The position numbers and the translations under genes are program-made. The notes beneath the pieces are model-generated. The model did no database searches, had not been told where the DNA came from, and worked only from the letters and a program-made list of their open reading frames with translations. 64,000 nucleotides of DNA from Anomaloglossus baeobatrachus. Taxonomy: Eukaryota > Chordata > Amphibia > Anura > Aromobatidae. The number at the start of each line of letters is the position of its first letter. Position 1 is the first letter of the stretch. Below, piece after piece: positions 52,172 to 62,686 of the stretch. The DNA is taken from the NCBI RefSeq assembly GCF_048569485.1, contig NC_134357.1, forward strand, positions 335,658,742-335,722,741, in the 5' to 3' direction.

Positions 52172-52345
52172 GATTCAGCAGACAACCCTTCCACCAGCTG
52201 ACTTCCCAAAAAACAACTGATCAGTTCATATTTATTCATTTTTTTTTTATAATTTTGTATTCCGTTGTGTGTAGTATAGATTTGTAAATATGCCATTTGT
52301 ATGAGGAACTTACAGATTAAATAGCTTTCTATACACATGTCTCTC
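52172..52345 (+). promoter_or_regulatory. IFT52: IFT52 3' UTR with ATTAAA poly(A) signal
   Basis: AT-rich sequence directly after the stop. ATTAAA at 52316-52321 is the common variant poly(A) signal and is the first good candidate downstream. A cleavage site some 15-25 bases later would give a short 3' UTR of about 170 bases. The exact end is inferred. Confidence 0.6.
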
Positions 52346-52930
52346 ATACATTACAGCCTGGGTTTGGCTGGAATATAGCGCTAAAGCTGAAGGTGTTTTG
52401 GTACACTGCCGCTGTACTCTGCGTACTTGTCATAATGTATTAGGGCTAGTCTGGGACTATCCGTACTGTAGTAATGTGCCAGGAATCACAGTGGTAAAAT
52501 TCCTCCAGCACATTATGTTCTCATGCAAATTATCCATCCTCATTGCTTGCTGACCTCTTCTGTGCTGGTCCATCTGTTATGCGGTCAGATCTCAGGGAAC
52601 ACAAGCGTAGTTGGATTTTTCTTCTTCCATTATAACAATGGAAATTTTTCACCTAGAGAGGATTTAGATGTAGTCTGGTGCAATGTATTCAACAACAGAA
52701 ACAATTCTGTCTAATAATTAATTAATGTATAGAGCACCAGGGAAGCCTGAAAAGTTAAAAAGGTCATTAAATTGTAAAGAAGCACATATTACCCAGAGGA
52801 CATTACATAGTCAGTGTCTAGACCAGTAATTATTTATAGCAGACAATCCAGTGTTTTCAGTTCCCATTTAAATGAATGCTATAGAGATACTGGGCTGGAT
52901 ATGGAAAGTATTGTCTGCGTCCTGCTATAA
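52346..52930. other. Intergenic, no feature seen
   Basis: AT-rich anonymous sequence downstream of IFT52. One short plus-strand frame is not supported as a gene. Confidence 0.5.
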
Positions 52931-53498
52931 GGGCCGCTTTACACACTGCGATATCGTTTGATATCGCTAGCGTGCGTACCCGCCCCCATCGGTTGTGCGA
53001 CACGGGCAAATCGCTGCCCGTGGTGCACAACATCGCTCGGACTCATCACACTACTTACTTGCATAGCGACGTCGCTCTGGCCGGCGAACCGCCTCCTTTA
53101 TAAGGGGGCAGTTCGTTCGGCGTCACAGCGACATCACTAAGCGGCCACCCAATCAAAGCAGAGGGGCGGAGATGAGCGGGACGAACATCCCGCCCACCTC
53201 CTTCCTTATTGCTGGCGGGACGCAGGTAAGGTGAGGTTCCTCAGGTGTCACACGTAGCGATGTGTGCTGCCGCAGGAACAACGAACTACATCGTTACTGC
53301 AGCAGCAACGATAATTGAGCTGGGGGGGGGGGGGGGGGGGATGTCACAGATTAGAGATTTTGAACGTTTTTGCGACAATTCAAAATCGGTAATAGGTGTC
53401 ACACGCAACGACATCGCTAACGCGGCCGGATGTGCATCACAAATTCTGTGACCCCCAACGAGATCGCTTTAGCTATGTCATAGCGTGTAAAGCGGCCT
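52931..53498. mobile_element. TIR element, TAA/TTA flanks
   Basis: The ends 'gggccgctttacaca' and 'gtgtaaagcggcct' are inverted repeats. The flanks are TAA (52928-52930) and TTA (53499-53501). Motifs such as 'acatcgct' and 'gcgacgtcgct' and a G run near 53324-53340 lie inside. It is related to the elements at 15236 and 22698 by its 'gcgacgtcgct'-like words. Confidence 0.7.
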
Positions 53499-54830
53499 TT
53501 AGTATTCTGGGCTGTAAGAAATACAAACAAACAATCTTTAAATTAATCATTCAGTGGATAGGTAACAAAGTTTGAAAATATTGCCCTTGATATTCTAAAA
53601 TTCAGTAAAACATTGTATCTTAGTTTATGAACCCCAGATTGATATACTAAACTGTGTCTGACAAAGTACATGCACAAGGACAGGGGGGGGGGGGAATACC
53701 AATCATATTCCTTGTCAAAATTGTGTCAGACTCTGGGCAGGAACTTTTTTCAGAATGAAATGACTGTTCAAACCAAGCACAGTTATTCAGCTCACCTTCC
53801 CACCTACTTGTTTCACGCCCCCTTCTTCCTTGATTGACAAAAGGTTTACAGAAAGCAAACAAGGAAAAAGGGGAAGCGATCATATAGTCCAAAATGTAAT
53901 AGTTTTATTAATAGAAAAGGTGACAGGGGGGAGAAAACGGATTACATCACTGCAAACGCTAGGTACAAATGCATCTAACATAGGGATGGAAATATCAGAC
54001 CGCATCCATCAGTCAATAATTGACAGGACAAAAACATTGCCTGGAAAAACGCTAATTATGCTGTATTTCTAACATACTCAGAGATGGAATAAATCCTTAA
54101 TATAAAAAGGTATACTTTATGCGTGGAGTCCAGCCATGGGGCACAAGAATAATACGCATAATATCAGTTATTAATCCATGCAGAAAGGACACCTGATAGG
54201 TCTGTTAATAGAAAACGTGCACACCAATTGCAGCAAAGACAAAATAGCCAATTTCCATTAAACACATAATATGCCAGCAATAGACACTGGGAATTCACAA
54301 AGTACCATCCATATACTATTAATCGGTGTCAATACTGAATGAAAGGCAGTAAATGGAAAAAGTGCAGAAGGGACATATGTCAAGGGCTGCAAAAAGGTGG
54401 TCACGTGTGCAAGAAAACCGCATGACTGCAGCGGAACAGAATCAGAGTAATAATCCCATCAAGACAAGAACAACGTTACCTAGATATTGGTAAATACGCC
54501 CGATGCACATTTTGGTGTAAACCTTCGTCAGGAACGTGGTTTACTAAATCAGAAAGTGAATTGCCTCCAGCTCTTCTCATTTCCATAGAATGTTATAAAC
54601 ACCAAGTATCATAGCTCAGTACTTCTTAATTTGTCTTAATTCATGGATTGAAATCTGTATTTAGTGATGAATCCAGGAGCATAAAGCTTCTCTCATAAAG
54701 AATGTTAGTATACATGAAAATGAGAAATCCTATTTATGAAAATTACACCTTATTCCCTAGCAAGGTTTAACAAAGCTTTACATACCAAGCACAAGAACAC
54801 TAGTCACAGATCATGCCCCAGAAGCGCCAT
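53499..54830. repeat. Anonymous repeat-like sequence
   Basis: From about 53880 to 54550 the sequence has the look of an interspersed repeat ('gcccgatgcacattttggtg', 'aaaccttcgtcaggaacg'). It is non-coding and of unknown family. The remainder is plain AT-rich intergenic DNA. Confidence 0.35.
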
Positions 54831-55493
54831 CTTTCATCACCACTAAACTTCAGTCCACAACTGCTTCTTCTGACCCTCTTAAAAAGGAAGAGTCAGTCAT
54901 TAAAGGGAAGGTGCTGTCAATGTATTTTTTTTCACAACTGAAATACAAATTATTAATGTCTTGTTTAATAATTTTTAATGGAGTCAAGTATGAAAAAACA
55001 AAAGTTTATGTTCCACTTTTAAAGATATGGGGAGTAGCTGCTGAAAAGAAAGTGTACAACTAGCCATTAGCCTGGATTACAAAAAAAAAACAAAAAAAAA
55101 AAAAAAACACCCCTGGCACTACTCAAAAGTGGACAACAGGCAGGGAATCCAGCACAAAAGCAGTCAGATTCACAGTGGTGTTCAGCAAAAGTGGCCTTGG
55201 GTGCAGGGAGACAAGGTTCTTCAGCACAGAAGAAAATCCACAGTGAAAATCTTCCAGTGAGTAAAGTTTCTTTTTTTTTTTCTTTCAATTGTAACATTAA
55301 AACTCACCTTTCAAATGGAGGCCAAGGCAGGAATGTGGTAGGGGGTAACGACAAAATGCAGATTTGGTCAGACGACTGTTTCACACACCTGCACTTCTAA
55401 AAGGTCTGAGCCCTGAGAAGCTAAACAGTCCATGGTTTAAAAAACCCCACAGCATTTTGTCCACCCCTAAAACCCCCAATCCTGCCATTTTGT
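54831..55493. other. Intergenic, A-rich tracts
   Basis: No gene or repeat end was recognised apart from A-runs at 55080-55107. Frames here are short and unsupported. Confidence 0.45.
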
Positions 55494-55965
55494 TGAAGGG
55501 AATCTGTCACCACTTTTTTGACCTATAAGCTGCAGCCACCACCAGGCTCTTGTATACATCATTCTAACTTGCTGTATATAAGAGCCCAGGCCGGGGGTAT
55601 AACAAACACTTTATAATACTTACCTAACAGTAAGGGCAGATCAAAGTGTGCCTGCTCAGGACCTGAATGCCGGCGAGTGTGTATGTCGTCGGACCAGTCG
55701 TGCACCACGGCTAGAGAAGATGGGGGGGGGGGGGGCACAAAGATGGCCAAAAGAGGCTGCGCTAGCACCGGACAATGGAGACGCCCATAAGGCCCACAGC
55801 ACAACCATTAGGCAACTACTAAAGTGTTTGTTTTATGTTATACCCCCGGCCTGGGCTCTTATATACAGCATGTTAGAATGCTGTATATAAGAGCCTGGTG
55901 GTGGTGGCCGCAGCTTATAGCCCCCCCAAAAAAAAAAAAAAAAAGTGGTGACAGGTTCCCTTTAA
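55494..55965. repeat. Frog repeat with long inverted arms
   Basis: It runs from 'gaagggaatctgtcaccac' to 'gtggtgacaggttcccttta'. The arms continue inward: 'ctgtatataagagcccaggc' and 'ccgggggtataacaaacact' on the left match their complements at 55815-55880. The unit is a foldback of the 'aaagggaatctgtcacc' family. Confidence 0.7.
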
Positions 55966-56905
55966 TGATTGCAAAGTGATCGTGAACTGTGGAAAGAGTC
56001 ACTGAGGACTGCTGGCACAGATCTCTGTAACACACACACACACACACACACTGTTTCAGAAGCTACTCCTGTCACCCCTGATAGGGAGGAGCTGCCAGTG
56101 ATCACAGCTAATGTATTCACGCCATTCCTGGACCTCCTCCACTCCTGGCAGCATCTCCAGTCAGGGTTGATGCTAGAATGTACAGGTTCCTTCCAAGTCC
56201 AGACTGCAGCCCGTACAATGTAACAGACTCACTAATGAAACCACCTGGAAGGAATCCAGGGGGAAAGTGGAACGCACAGCATACGCTGTGGGCTCCACAA
56301 ACGATGGCAGCAGTTGTCTACCAGAGCTGTGTTCTGGAAAGACCATTGGCGAGTGTTCAGGTCACAGCAAGAAGTAGCTACAATGCAGGAGATTGGGCTC
56401 TCACCCTGTTTTCTCTTATGCAAAAGGTCTGTCATATTGGAGATCAGCAACTGTTACACAGCAACTCCAAGATGGGAGGCCCCAGTAAAAATTGATTAAA
56501 AAAAAAAAAAAAACCACAACCACAAAAAAAAAAAAAAAACACCTTCCCTTTAACTGTAGTTTTGAATCCTCATATCAAAGCTACACTTGGAGAATTTGCT
56601 GCTGTCAGAGCCAGGAATGGCCGTTACATGACCGAGAGTATATGATCTACATACACAGAATTTGGCTGGAGGGGCACAGCAATACACGTGTTTAGGAAGG
56701 CCATAGCCCTCTAGTTGGATTCTGGCTGGGAGTATGCACATCGCTCCTGGCAGCAGTGAATCTTCCTAGTGCATAATGTATGCAAGGTGAGGATGCACAA
56801 ATAGTTAGTGACTTGATACTTGTCAATTTAGGCCAGACAACCCCTTTAGAGATTGTTGTTGCACATCATGTACTACCAGATTAGGTGTTCACATGATCAA
56901 GCTAA
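55966..56905. other. Intergenic, simple repeats only
   Basis: The stretch contains (CA)n at 56031-56051 and A-runs at 56499-56512 and 56523-56540. Short frames on both strands lack any recognisable domain. Confidence 0.45.
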
Positions 56906-57093
56906 GGCCCGTTTCACACATCCGTCATGTCGCCAGATTCGGCACACTCTACAGTAACAGTACAATGGCATCGTGACAACCTCCAGTCACATGCTGTCAT
57001 GTGACTGAAGCTTGCTGTGATGCCATTGTACAGTATTTATACTGTACTGCAGTGTGCCGGATCCGGCAAAATGCCGGATGTGTGAAACGGGCC
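56906..57093. mobile_element. Short MITE, TAA target duplication
   Basis: The ends 'ggcccgtttcacacatccg' and its perfect complement 'cggatgtgtgaaacgggcc' are flanked by TAA on both sides. Inner arms 'cagtacaatggcatcgtgac' and 'tgatgccattgtacagta' make the 188-bp unit an almost complete hairpin. Confidence 0.8.
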
Positions 57094-57364
57094 TAAAAGC
57101 AGGAGTAAGGGAGGTCTGGAAGCAAAACAAATGCTCAATGCAACCTGGGCATGGCCAAGTAGATTAGTGCATATCCTACTTCCTTGATTGAGAGGAGCCA
57201 GAAAAATGACAAATTGTCAAATCTAGTGCGTGCGCATGCGTGTGTCCCTCAGACATCTCTGCCACACCCAGAGTGCACCAAGTGCCTGAGTTTTATCATT
57301 GTGTAGAGATTACACCTTATCTAGTGGTATAAATTCCTTTGAGCTTCACAGAAGATATACATTA

Positions 57365-60326
57365 ATATCTTACTATATTATACTTTATTATTGTATCCAC
57401 ATTGAATTACACAAACCATGATCAGGACAACATTAAGCAGTTGTAATTTTCAGTCCATATAAAAAGCATAACTTAATTTCAAACTACCATTAAAATGTAA
57501 TAAATGCACCAAGGGTCTTTCTGAGTTTGCCAGCAGCTTAGGGTACACCTGCTATTTTGCCAGTTTCAGGAGACAAAGCAGGTATCTGAGAGCAGCGTGG
57601 GGGGCCAACACTTGTAACTTGAGACTCTGAAGTACTCATTTGACGATGGTAACGGAAAGGTTGTAGGAAAGGACGCCCAGTGTCTTTGTGCTTGACATTT
57701 GCCCACTGAGCAAACTGTGCAGAAGCAGAAAGAAGTGATTCAGAGTCATTTGCACACCTTAAGTCAGGGATGGAGCCATCTAAAGGAGTATGCTCTTCTA
57801 GTCCAGAATTGATTTCAGAGATCTCCCACATAGGTGGTGCTTGTTTCTGCTGTATAACGGCATTGAGAATTACTTCTGCATCTTGCAGTTTTGAGAGAGC
57901 CATATCTACTCCAAGAGGGTCCAAGCTCTCATCATTCTTACACGGTGTAGACACTTTATCTCCATAGAAGACTCCTACAATTGAGTTATTAAATTGGTTA
58001 ACAGGTTCAGATGTTATGGATGACTGTTCAAACACTTGGCTGTCAGGATTCAGTGGAAATCTGTAGACAGCTGGTCCAGTGTCTTCTGCACTCAACCATA
58101 ATTTCTCTCCACTTGCCTGATGTGTAGCATCTGATGATTTGCTAAAGCTTGGGGATCCACCAGACTTTGTTCTGTGGTCCAAGTGATCACATATTGGGTA
58201 GGGTGAGGAATTACCCCGTACTGATGCAACAAATCCCAAGTCCATAAGCTCAGTCAATGTGAGATTGGAGTGATTTAGGAGGAAACTTGCACCACTGTTA
58301 TCCAGCCCAGAAAACATCTTCTGTTTTGTAGTGACCTGAAATATAAAGTGATAAGGTTACAAGTCAGGGTCCACATTTGCAGGCTAAGGACTTATTCACA
58401 CAAGCAGATTAAGTACTTTTTCATAGAAAAAGTGCTGTGTGTGAACTGGAGCTCATAATATGGAGGCTCACCTGGGAGCATTGTGCTTAGCAGGCACAAC
58501 TCTGAACACTTTTTGGAAGTGGGTCCTAGCTGTAAAACTGACTGCACATCCCATGCTGGGGATTTAAATTGAGATGATTAGTTATGTGCTGTTACGGGAC
58601 CAGGAATTATGGTCATTATGATTTAAAGACTAATTTTCCTAGAATTTTGTTTTAAATTACTACCATCATTCTGTGACAGCACCCAACAAATTGTCTCAAC
58701 TAACTCCTTTGTGAGAGTCCTACGTCATGCACACTAGCCAGCATTGTGGGCCCACGCAGGCGCACAATACTTTGATCTGCCCTGCTCAGGGTAGATCAAA
58801 GTGCACCTGCACAGACCCTCAATGCTGGCTAGTGTGCATGACGTAGGACGCGTCATGAACCCAGGCTTCAGAAGAAAGACAAAGATGGCCAAAAGAGGCG
58901 CCGATACCAGAGAACGTAGACACCCATCTAACCAGTCTGCACCACTCTGCCCCTTGAGTGATTTTTACATTCTACACAGCAGACTGGGCTCTTATATAGC
59001 ATGTTGGAATGCTGTATATAACAGCGGACAGGTGGCCAGTTTATAGTCACTAAATCTGGTGACAGGTTCCCTTTAAGACTAATAATGCACACCGAATGCT
59101 CTGATAGATCATAGGCTGCCATTGATCTCATCAGCAGAAGACTAGTTTCCACAGGGCAATGTACTGCCAGGACAGCACAAAATATCAATCTCCCTGAAAC
59201 AAGTATTCTTTTATCAGTTAGGCTCACCTCACATCAGCGGAATTTTGCCACAAAACCAGATCTATTACAAATGAGTTTGTTAATTTCCAATGGAATCACG
59301 GCAAGATGCGGTTGTGTATGATTCACACAACCGCATCTTGCCACGATTCCATTGGAAATTAATTTAACTGAAACATTTGTAACGGATCCACTGATGTGAG
59401 GTGAGCCAATCAGCAGCTTGCTTACAATCTTCCAGTGTGGAACACCCATTCTGTAGTTGGGGGGGGGGGGAATAAGGCTAGTTTCACACTTGAACAGCAT
59501 CCGTTGCATTGCGTTGTTTGACGGATGCTTTGCATATAGTGGCACAACGGATCGTACAAAACATAATCCTGGTTACAGGTGCAGGGAGCCAGAGAGCATG
59601 CGCAGTGAAATCCTAAGGATTCTGCTGCTCAAAAAAAAAAAAAAAAAAAAAAAAAGTTAAATACTGCGTTGCTTCCGCCCGGCAGAAGCAACGCAGCGTC
59701 GGCCAGCGGAAGCAATGCAGGTACTTTTGGCACAAGCAGTCATCCATACAAGTCTATGGGAAACAGCGGAATCAGTTAACGAATTCCACTGTTTTCCAAA
59801 AGGGCGGATTGTGACGGAAAAAAAAAAAAAAAAAAAAAAAAAAAGCGCAAGTGTGAAAGTACTCTAAACTGCCAAGAGCAGCACAGGGACCACTCTGGCA
59901 GTCAGCCGGGTCTCAGCCAGAAACAGTCTCAGGGGGGCACAATGCCTGAAACACCACAATTACCATAACTGAGGGGGAAAAAAACCAACAACTTTTCAGC
60001 TGGTTCTTTGCTGGCAAAACATGCTTTTTTTGTGTGCAGAAAAGAAGCACATAAAAAAAAGCAACATGGGCAAACCCTTACTGCTGTTGGGCATAGGTGC
60101 CAATTTGTTTTCCAGTAACCATGAATCCATTTAGCCTTACAAACTATTGCTCTTCTTCCCACCTATCCTCTTACCTTGTGCCTTTCCCAAAATACCACTG
60201 ACCTCTTCCCTCACAACATTATATATAGGGTTTGTGTTTTGCAAGCACTCACCTGAAAACAATTGAATTCAATGTCACGCCTGAATCTTCCAGCATTGAT
60301 GTAGAGCCACACTATAGAAACTAGAT
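57365..60326 (-). CDS. Unidentified host gene, last two coding exons
   Basis: Two minus-strand exons join in frame: 60326-60253 and 58335-57538. The first (74 bases, acceptor 'tttatttccag', donor 'gtgagt') encodes LVSIVWLYINAGRFRRDIEF and NCFQ. The second (acceptor 'tatatttcag') encodes 265 residues starting VTTKQKMFSGLDNSG and ending SPETGKIAGVP. This tail is Ser-rich, polar and probably disordered, with possible short motifs such as LTLTELMDLGF. I do not recognise the family; it matches neither MYBL2 nor SGK2, the mammalian neighbours of IFT52. AATAAA on the minus strand (57384-57389) ends a short 3' UTR. Upstream exons would lie at higher coordinates; none was found with confidence before the window ends. 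The gene is convergent with IFT52. Confidence 0.7.
57384..57389 (-). terminator. Poly(A) signal AATAAA of the unidentified gene
   Basis: On the minus strand AATAAA lies about 150 bases after the stop codon and is the first such hexamer. It supports the 3' end of the gene near 57365. Confidence 0.65.
57538..58335 (-). CDS. Terminal coding exon of the unidentified gene
   Basis: The 798-base exon keeps one open frame from its acceptor to the stop. The in-frame ATG at 58317 is probably internal, because six codons upstream join in frame to the previous exon. The composition (many S, D, N, P and few hydrophobic runs) suggests a regulatory or disordered C-terminal tail. Confidence 0.75.
   Translation of the reverse strand, partial: VTTKQKMFSGLDNSGASFLLNHSNLTLTELMDLGFVASVRGNSSPYPICDHLDHRTKSGGSPSFSKSSDATHQASGEKLWLSAEDTGPAVYRFPLNPDSQVFEQSSITSEPVNQFNNSIVGVFYGDKVSTPCKNDESLDPLGVDMALSKLQDAEVILNAVIQQKQAPPMWEISEINSGLEEHTPLDGSIPDLRCANDSESLLSASAQFAQWANVKHKDTGRPFLQPFRYHRQMSTSESQVTSVGPPRCSQIPALSPETGKIAGVP
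58560..59075. repeat. Frog repeat with hairpin, in the intron of the minus-strand gene
   Basis: The right end is 'ggtgacaggttccctttaa'. Inside, 'cctacgtcatgcacactagc' (58719) and its complement (from about 58833) form a hairpin, with further 'agatcaaagt' arms. It belongs with the element at 55494-55965. The left end is diverged. Confidence 0.55.
59221..59407. mobile_element. Short MITE
   Basis: The ends 'ggctcacctcacatcag' and 'ctgatgtgaggtgagcc' are perfect inverted repeats. The inner arms 'ccgcatcttgccacga' and 'cggcaagatgcgg' also fold. TTA is on the left flank; the right flank AAT is changed. Confidence 0.75.
59476..59864. mobile_element. TIR element, TAA target duplication
   Basis: The ends 'ggctagtttcacacttg' and 'caagtgtgaaagtactc' are flanked by TAA (59473-59475 and 59865-59867). 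A-runs at 59630-59655 and 59820-59844 lie inside. Non-coding. Confidence 0.65.
59868..60250. other. Intron of the minus-strand gene
   Basis: No repeat ends or further exon were found; one candidate segment at about 60160-60230 lacks a clear acceptor. Confidence 0.4.
60253..60326 (-). CDS. Penultimate exon of the unidentified gene
   Basis: The 74-base exon enters in phase 2 and ends in phase 0. Its acceptor has only 20 bases of intron before the TIR element at 60347-60996, so the branch point must lie within the element. The call rests on good splice sites and in-frame joining; RNA evidence is absent. Confidence 0.6.
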
Positions 60327-60346
60327 CTGGAAATAAAAATTTCTGA

Positions 60347-60996
60347 GGCTAGCGCCACACATCCGTGCCTCCGGTACGTGTTTGACATTTTTTACACGTA
60401 CCGGAGACACGGAGACACGTACAGCAATGCCACCCTATGGTAGCAGGCACACACACGTAAAACCACACGGAACGTGTGTCCGTGTGCGTTTGTACGTGTG
60501 CGATTTTCAAAGCGCTGATATGTCCGTTTTTTCACCGGCAGCACGGGTGTCACACGGCCCGCACCCGTACCACACGGGTGTAGTGTGGATGCGGTCCCGT
60601 GTGACACACGCCGGAGAAAACACACATGTCAGTGAAAAAAAAACCAAACATTAACTCACCTTCTCCTGCCCTCCTGTCTCCGCCGCTGCTGCCTCTTGCT
60701 GCAGACCGCCGCTCATTATTCTCATTGAATATTCACTTCACTGCCTGGCAGCAGCAGCAGCGGGGAGACGGGAGGGCTGGAGACCGAGGATCAGCACCAC
60801 GGACAGCAGCGCGGACATCAGGAAGGACCAGGTGAGTATAATAATTACCGGTTCTACGTGTGCTATCGCGGATAGCACACGTAGAACACACGTGTCACGC
60901 ACGTACCAGAGACACGTACTTACCTGCACGCAACACGCAGGGAAAATACGTGTCTCTCGGCACGTGCGTGAATTTCACGTGAGTGTGGCAGAAGCC
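60347..60996. mobile_element. TIR element directly beside a splice acceptor
   Basis: The ends 'ggctagcgccacacatcc' and 'gtgagtgtggcagaagcc' are inverted repeats flanked by TGA at 60344-60346 and 60997-60999, a changed or relaxed form of the TWA target. Inner arms contain 'cgtgtctccgg' and 'ccagagacacg' words. It lies 20 bases upstream of a minus-strand exon. Confidence 0.7.
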
Positions 60997-61220
60997 TGAA
61001 ATAGTATTAAATTTGGAAACTACAAGGAGTGTTTGTGGTCAGACAATGCCTTTCACATTCAGTGCAATTCATGTTTTGTGTTTTTTTGCCATGGTTTTGT
61101 TACAACACAGTTTGTGCAATGTGAATAAGCACTAGGAAGTCTTTTACCTCTAGTAGTTATATAATCTGTCATCTGCTAGGTTGCAATCTTGCATTTGCAC
61201 TGCCAAGTGTTTACAGGCTA

Positions 61221-61446
61221 AGGGCTCACTCACACTTGCGCAATTTTGACGCAAACGTAATCCGTCACTAATGTAGTACAGTTAATTTATTTACAGTGGA
61301 AGCGCGACATCATGTGGACACAAGCGGGTACTGCATGACACACACACGCGCCATAGTAACGCGCTTCCACTGTAAATAAATGAACTGTACTACATTAGTG
61401 ATGGATTCCGTTTGCGTCAAAATAGCGCAAGTGTGAAACTAGCCTA
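61221..61446. mobile_element. Short MITE
   Basis: The ends 'gggctcactcacacttgcgc' and 'gcgcaagtgtgaaactagcc' are inverted, followed inward by 'tttgacgcaaacg' with 'cgtttgcgtcaaa' and 'tagtacagttaatttattta' with 'taaataaatgaactgtacta'. The unit is an almost complete hairpin flanked by TAA on both sides. Confidence 0.7.
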
Positions 61447-61919
61447 ATGCAATTGCAAAAAAAGTTTGGAGAAAAAGTCCTCACTGCTTTGATGCAAATA
61501 CAAAATGATGGAATAAACAAAAAAAATCTTAATTAAATGCATTATAGATACAGTAAAGTGGTCAGTGTTTGATCAGAGTCTGAGCACAGTGTGATCCAAT
61601 TCTCTCGTATGAGGAGAACATAGAAAAACAAATTCTCCATCTTCTCCATTCTGTCAGTCCGTAGAAATCGGACTGCACCCAGAAGTCAACCGAGTGCTGT
61701 TTGATGGTTTCCACAGACTCATTGATTTGCATGGTCTACTGTGATCCAAATATCGGATCAAACTCAGGCATGCAGCGATTTTTTTCCTCTGATCGGATCA
61801 GAGCAAGGAAAATATCTGACATGTGCATAGCCCCACAAAACAACACTCGTCTGAAGGTGTTCCAGTGTTTGGTCGGATTGTACTAGGACCAAAAATCTGG
61901 CCATGTGCACAAGCCCTTA
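61447..61919. other. Intronic or intergenic, no gene seen
   Basis: Anonymous sequence with diverged repeat words such as 'gatcggatcagag' and 'tccgtagaaatcgg'. One short frame is unsupported. Confidence 0.4.
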
Positions 61920-62683
61920 GGCTGTGTCCGCACTTTGCGTTTCCGCAGCGTTTTGAGCAGCAGCGTTTTCATGCCAAAACGCATGCGTTTTGATTTTCCA
62001 TAATAGTCTATGGAAAAGGATGATTTTCCGTCCGCACTTCGCGTTTTAAAACGCTGCGTTTAATTTGCATAAATTGTGGCAAACACCATGCGTTCAAAGA
62101 AGCAGCATGTCTATTGTTTTTGCCATTTCTGCAGCGTTTTGATAACATTGAAGTCAATGAGAAATGTGAAAACGCAATCAAAATCAAAATTCCAGCGTTT
62201 TACCTGCTTTTTAGGTGCAGAAAACAAGCGTTTTGGACTAAATAAACGCATGCTTTTCTGACATCAAAATAATGGAATGATATGTCCCTTTACACACACA
62301 CATAGTCCGACAATTAAATTAATGAAAAATATTCATTTATTGCTATTTTACTGCTAAATAGTAAAAAACCGCTTTAATTATATGAAATATAACTATTTTC
62401 TATATATTTTCATAAATTATATTTGTGGCCCTTTTTTTCTCTTTTTTCATTATGTTTGACTGTTTAAACTTTATTTAGCAGTGTCTTTATGTTCAAAACG
62501 CATCTGTCAAAACACTATTGAGAAGTATGTACAAAGCGCTAAAAACGCACATAAAACGCGGTAAATACGCATGCGTTTTTAGCGCTATTTTGTGGTCAAA
62601 AGCAACTTTGGGCAAAATCAGTTACTGCCAGAGGGTGCATTTGGAACTGCAAGTAGGACGACGCAAAGTGTGGACACAGCCTT
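61920..62683. mobile_element. TIR element ('gcgttt' type), TTA target duplication
   Basis: The ends 'ggctgtgtccgcactttgcg' and 'cgcaaagtgtggacacagcc' are perfect inverted repeats flanked by TTA. The body is rich in 'gcgtttt' and 'aaacgc' on both strands. It is related to the truncated copy at 801-1158. Confidence 0.8.
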
Positions 62684-62686
62684 AGG

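Larger units (their letters stand above)
50191..52059. repeat. Repeat with 'ttaaaggggttgtcc' inverted ends and nested insertions
   Basis: The left end 'ttaaaggggttgtcctcttt' and the right end 'aaagtagacaacccctttaa' are inverted repeats of a common frog family. The 1.87-kb span includes a TIR element (50687-51091) and a minus-strand SINE piece (51370-51505), so the original unit was shorter. The right end lies only 67 bases upstream of the last IFT52 exon. Confidence 0.65.

Noticed and set aside
57365-60326. MYBL2 as identity of the minus-strand gene
   Set aside because: The sequence lacks Myb-type motifs or the known MYBL2 C-terminus, and the orientation is opposite to that in mammals.
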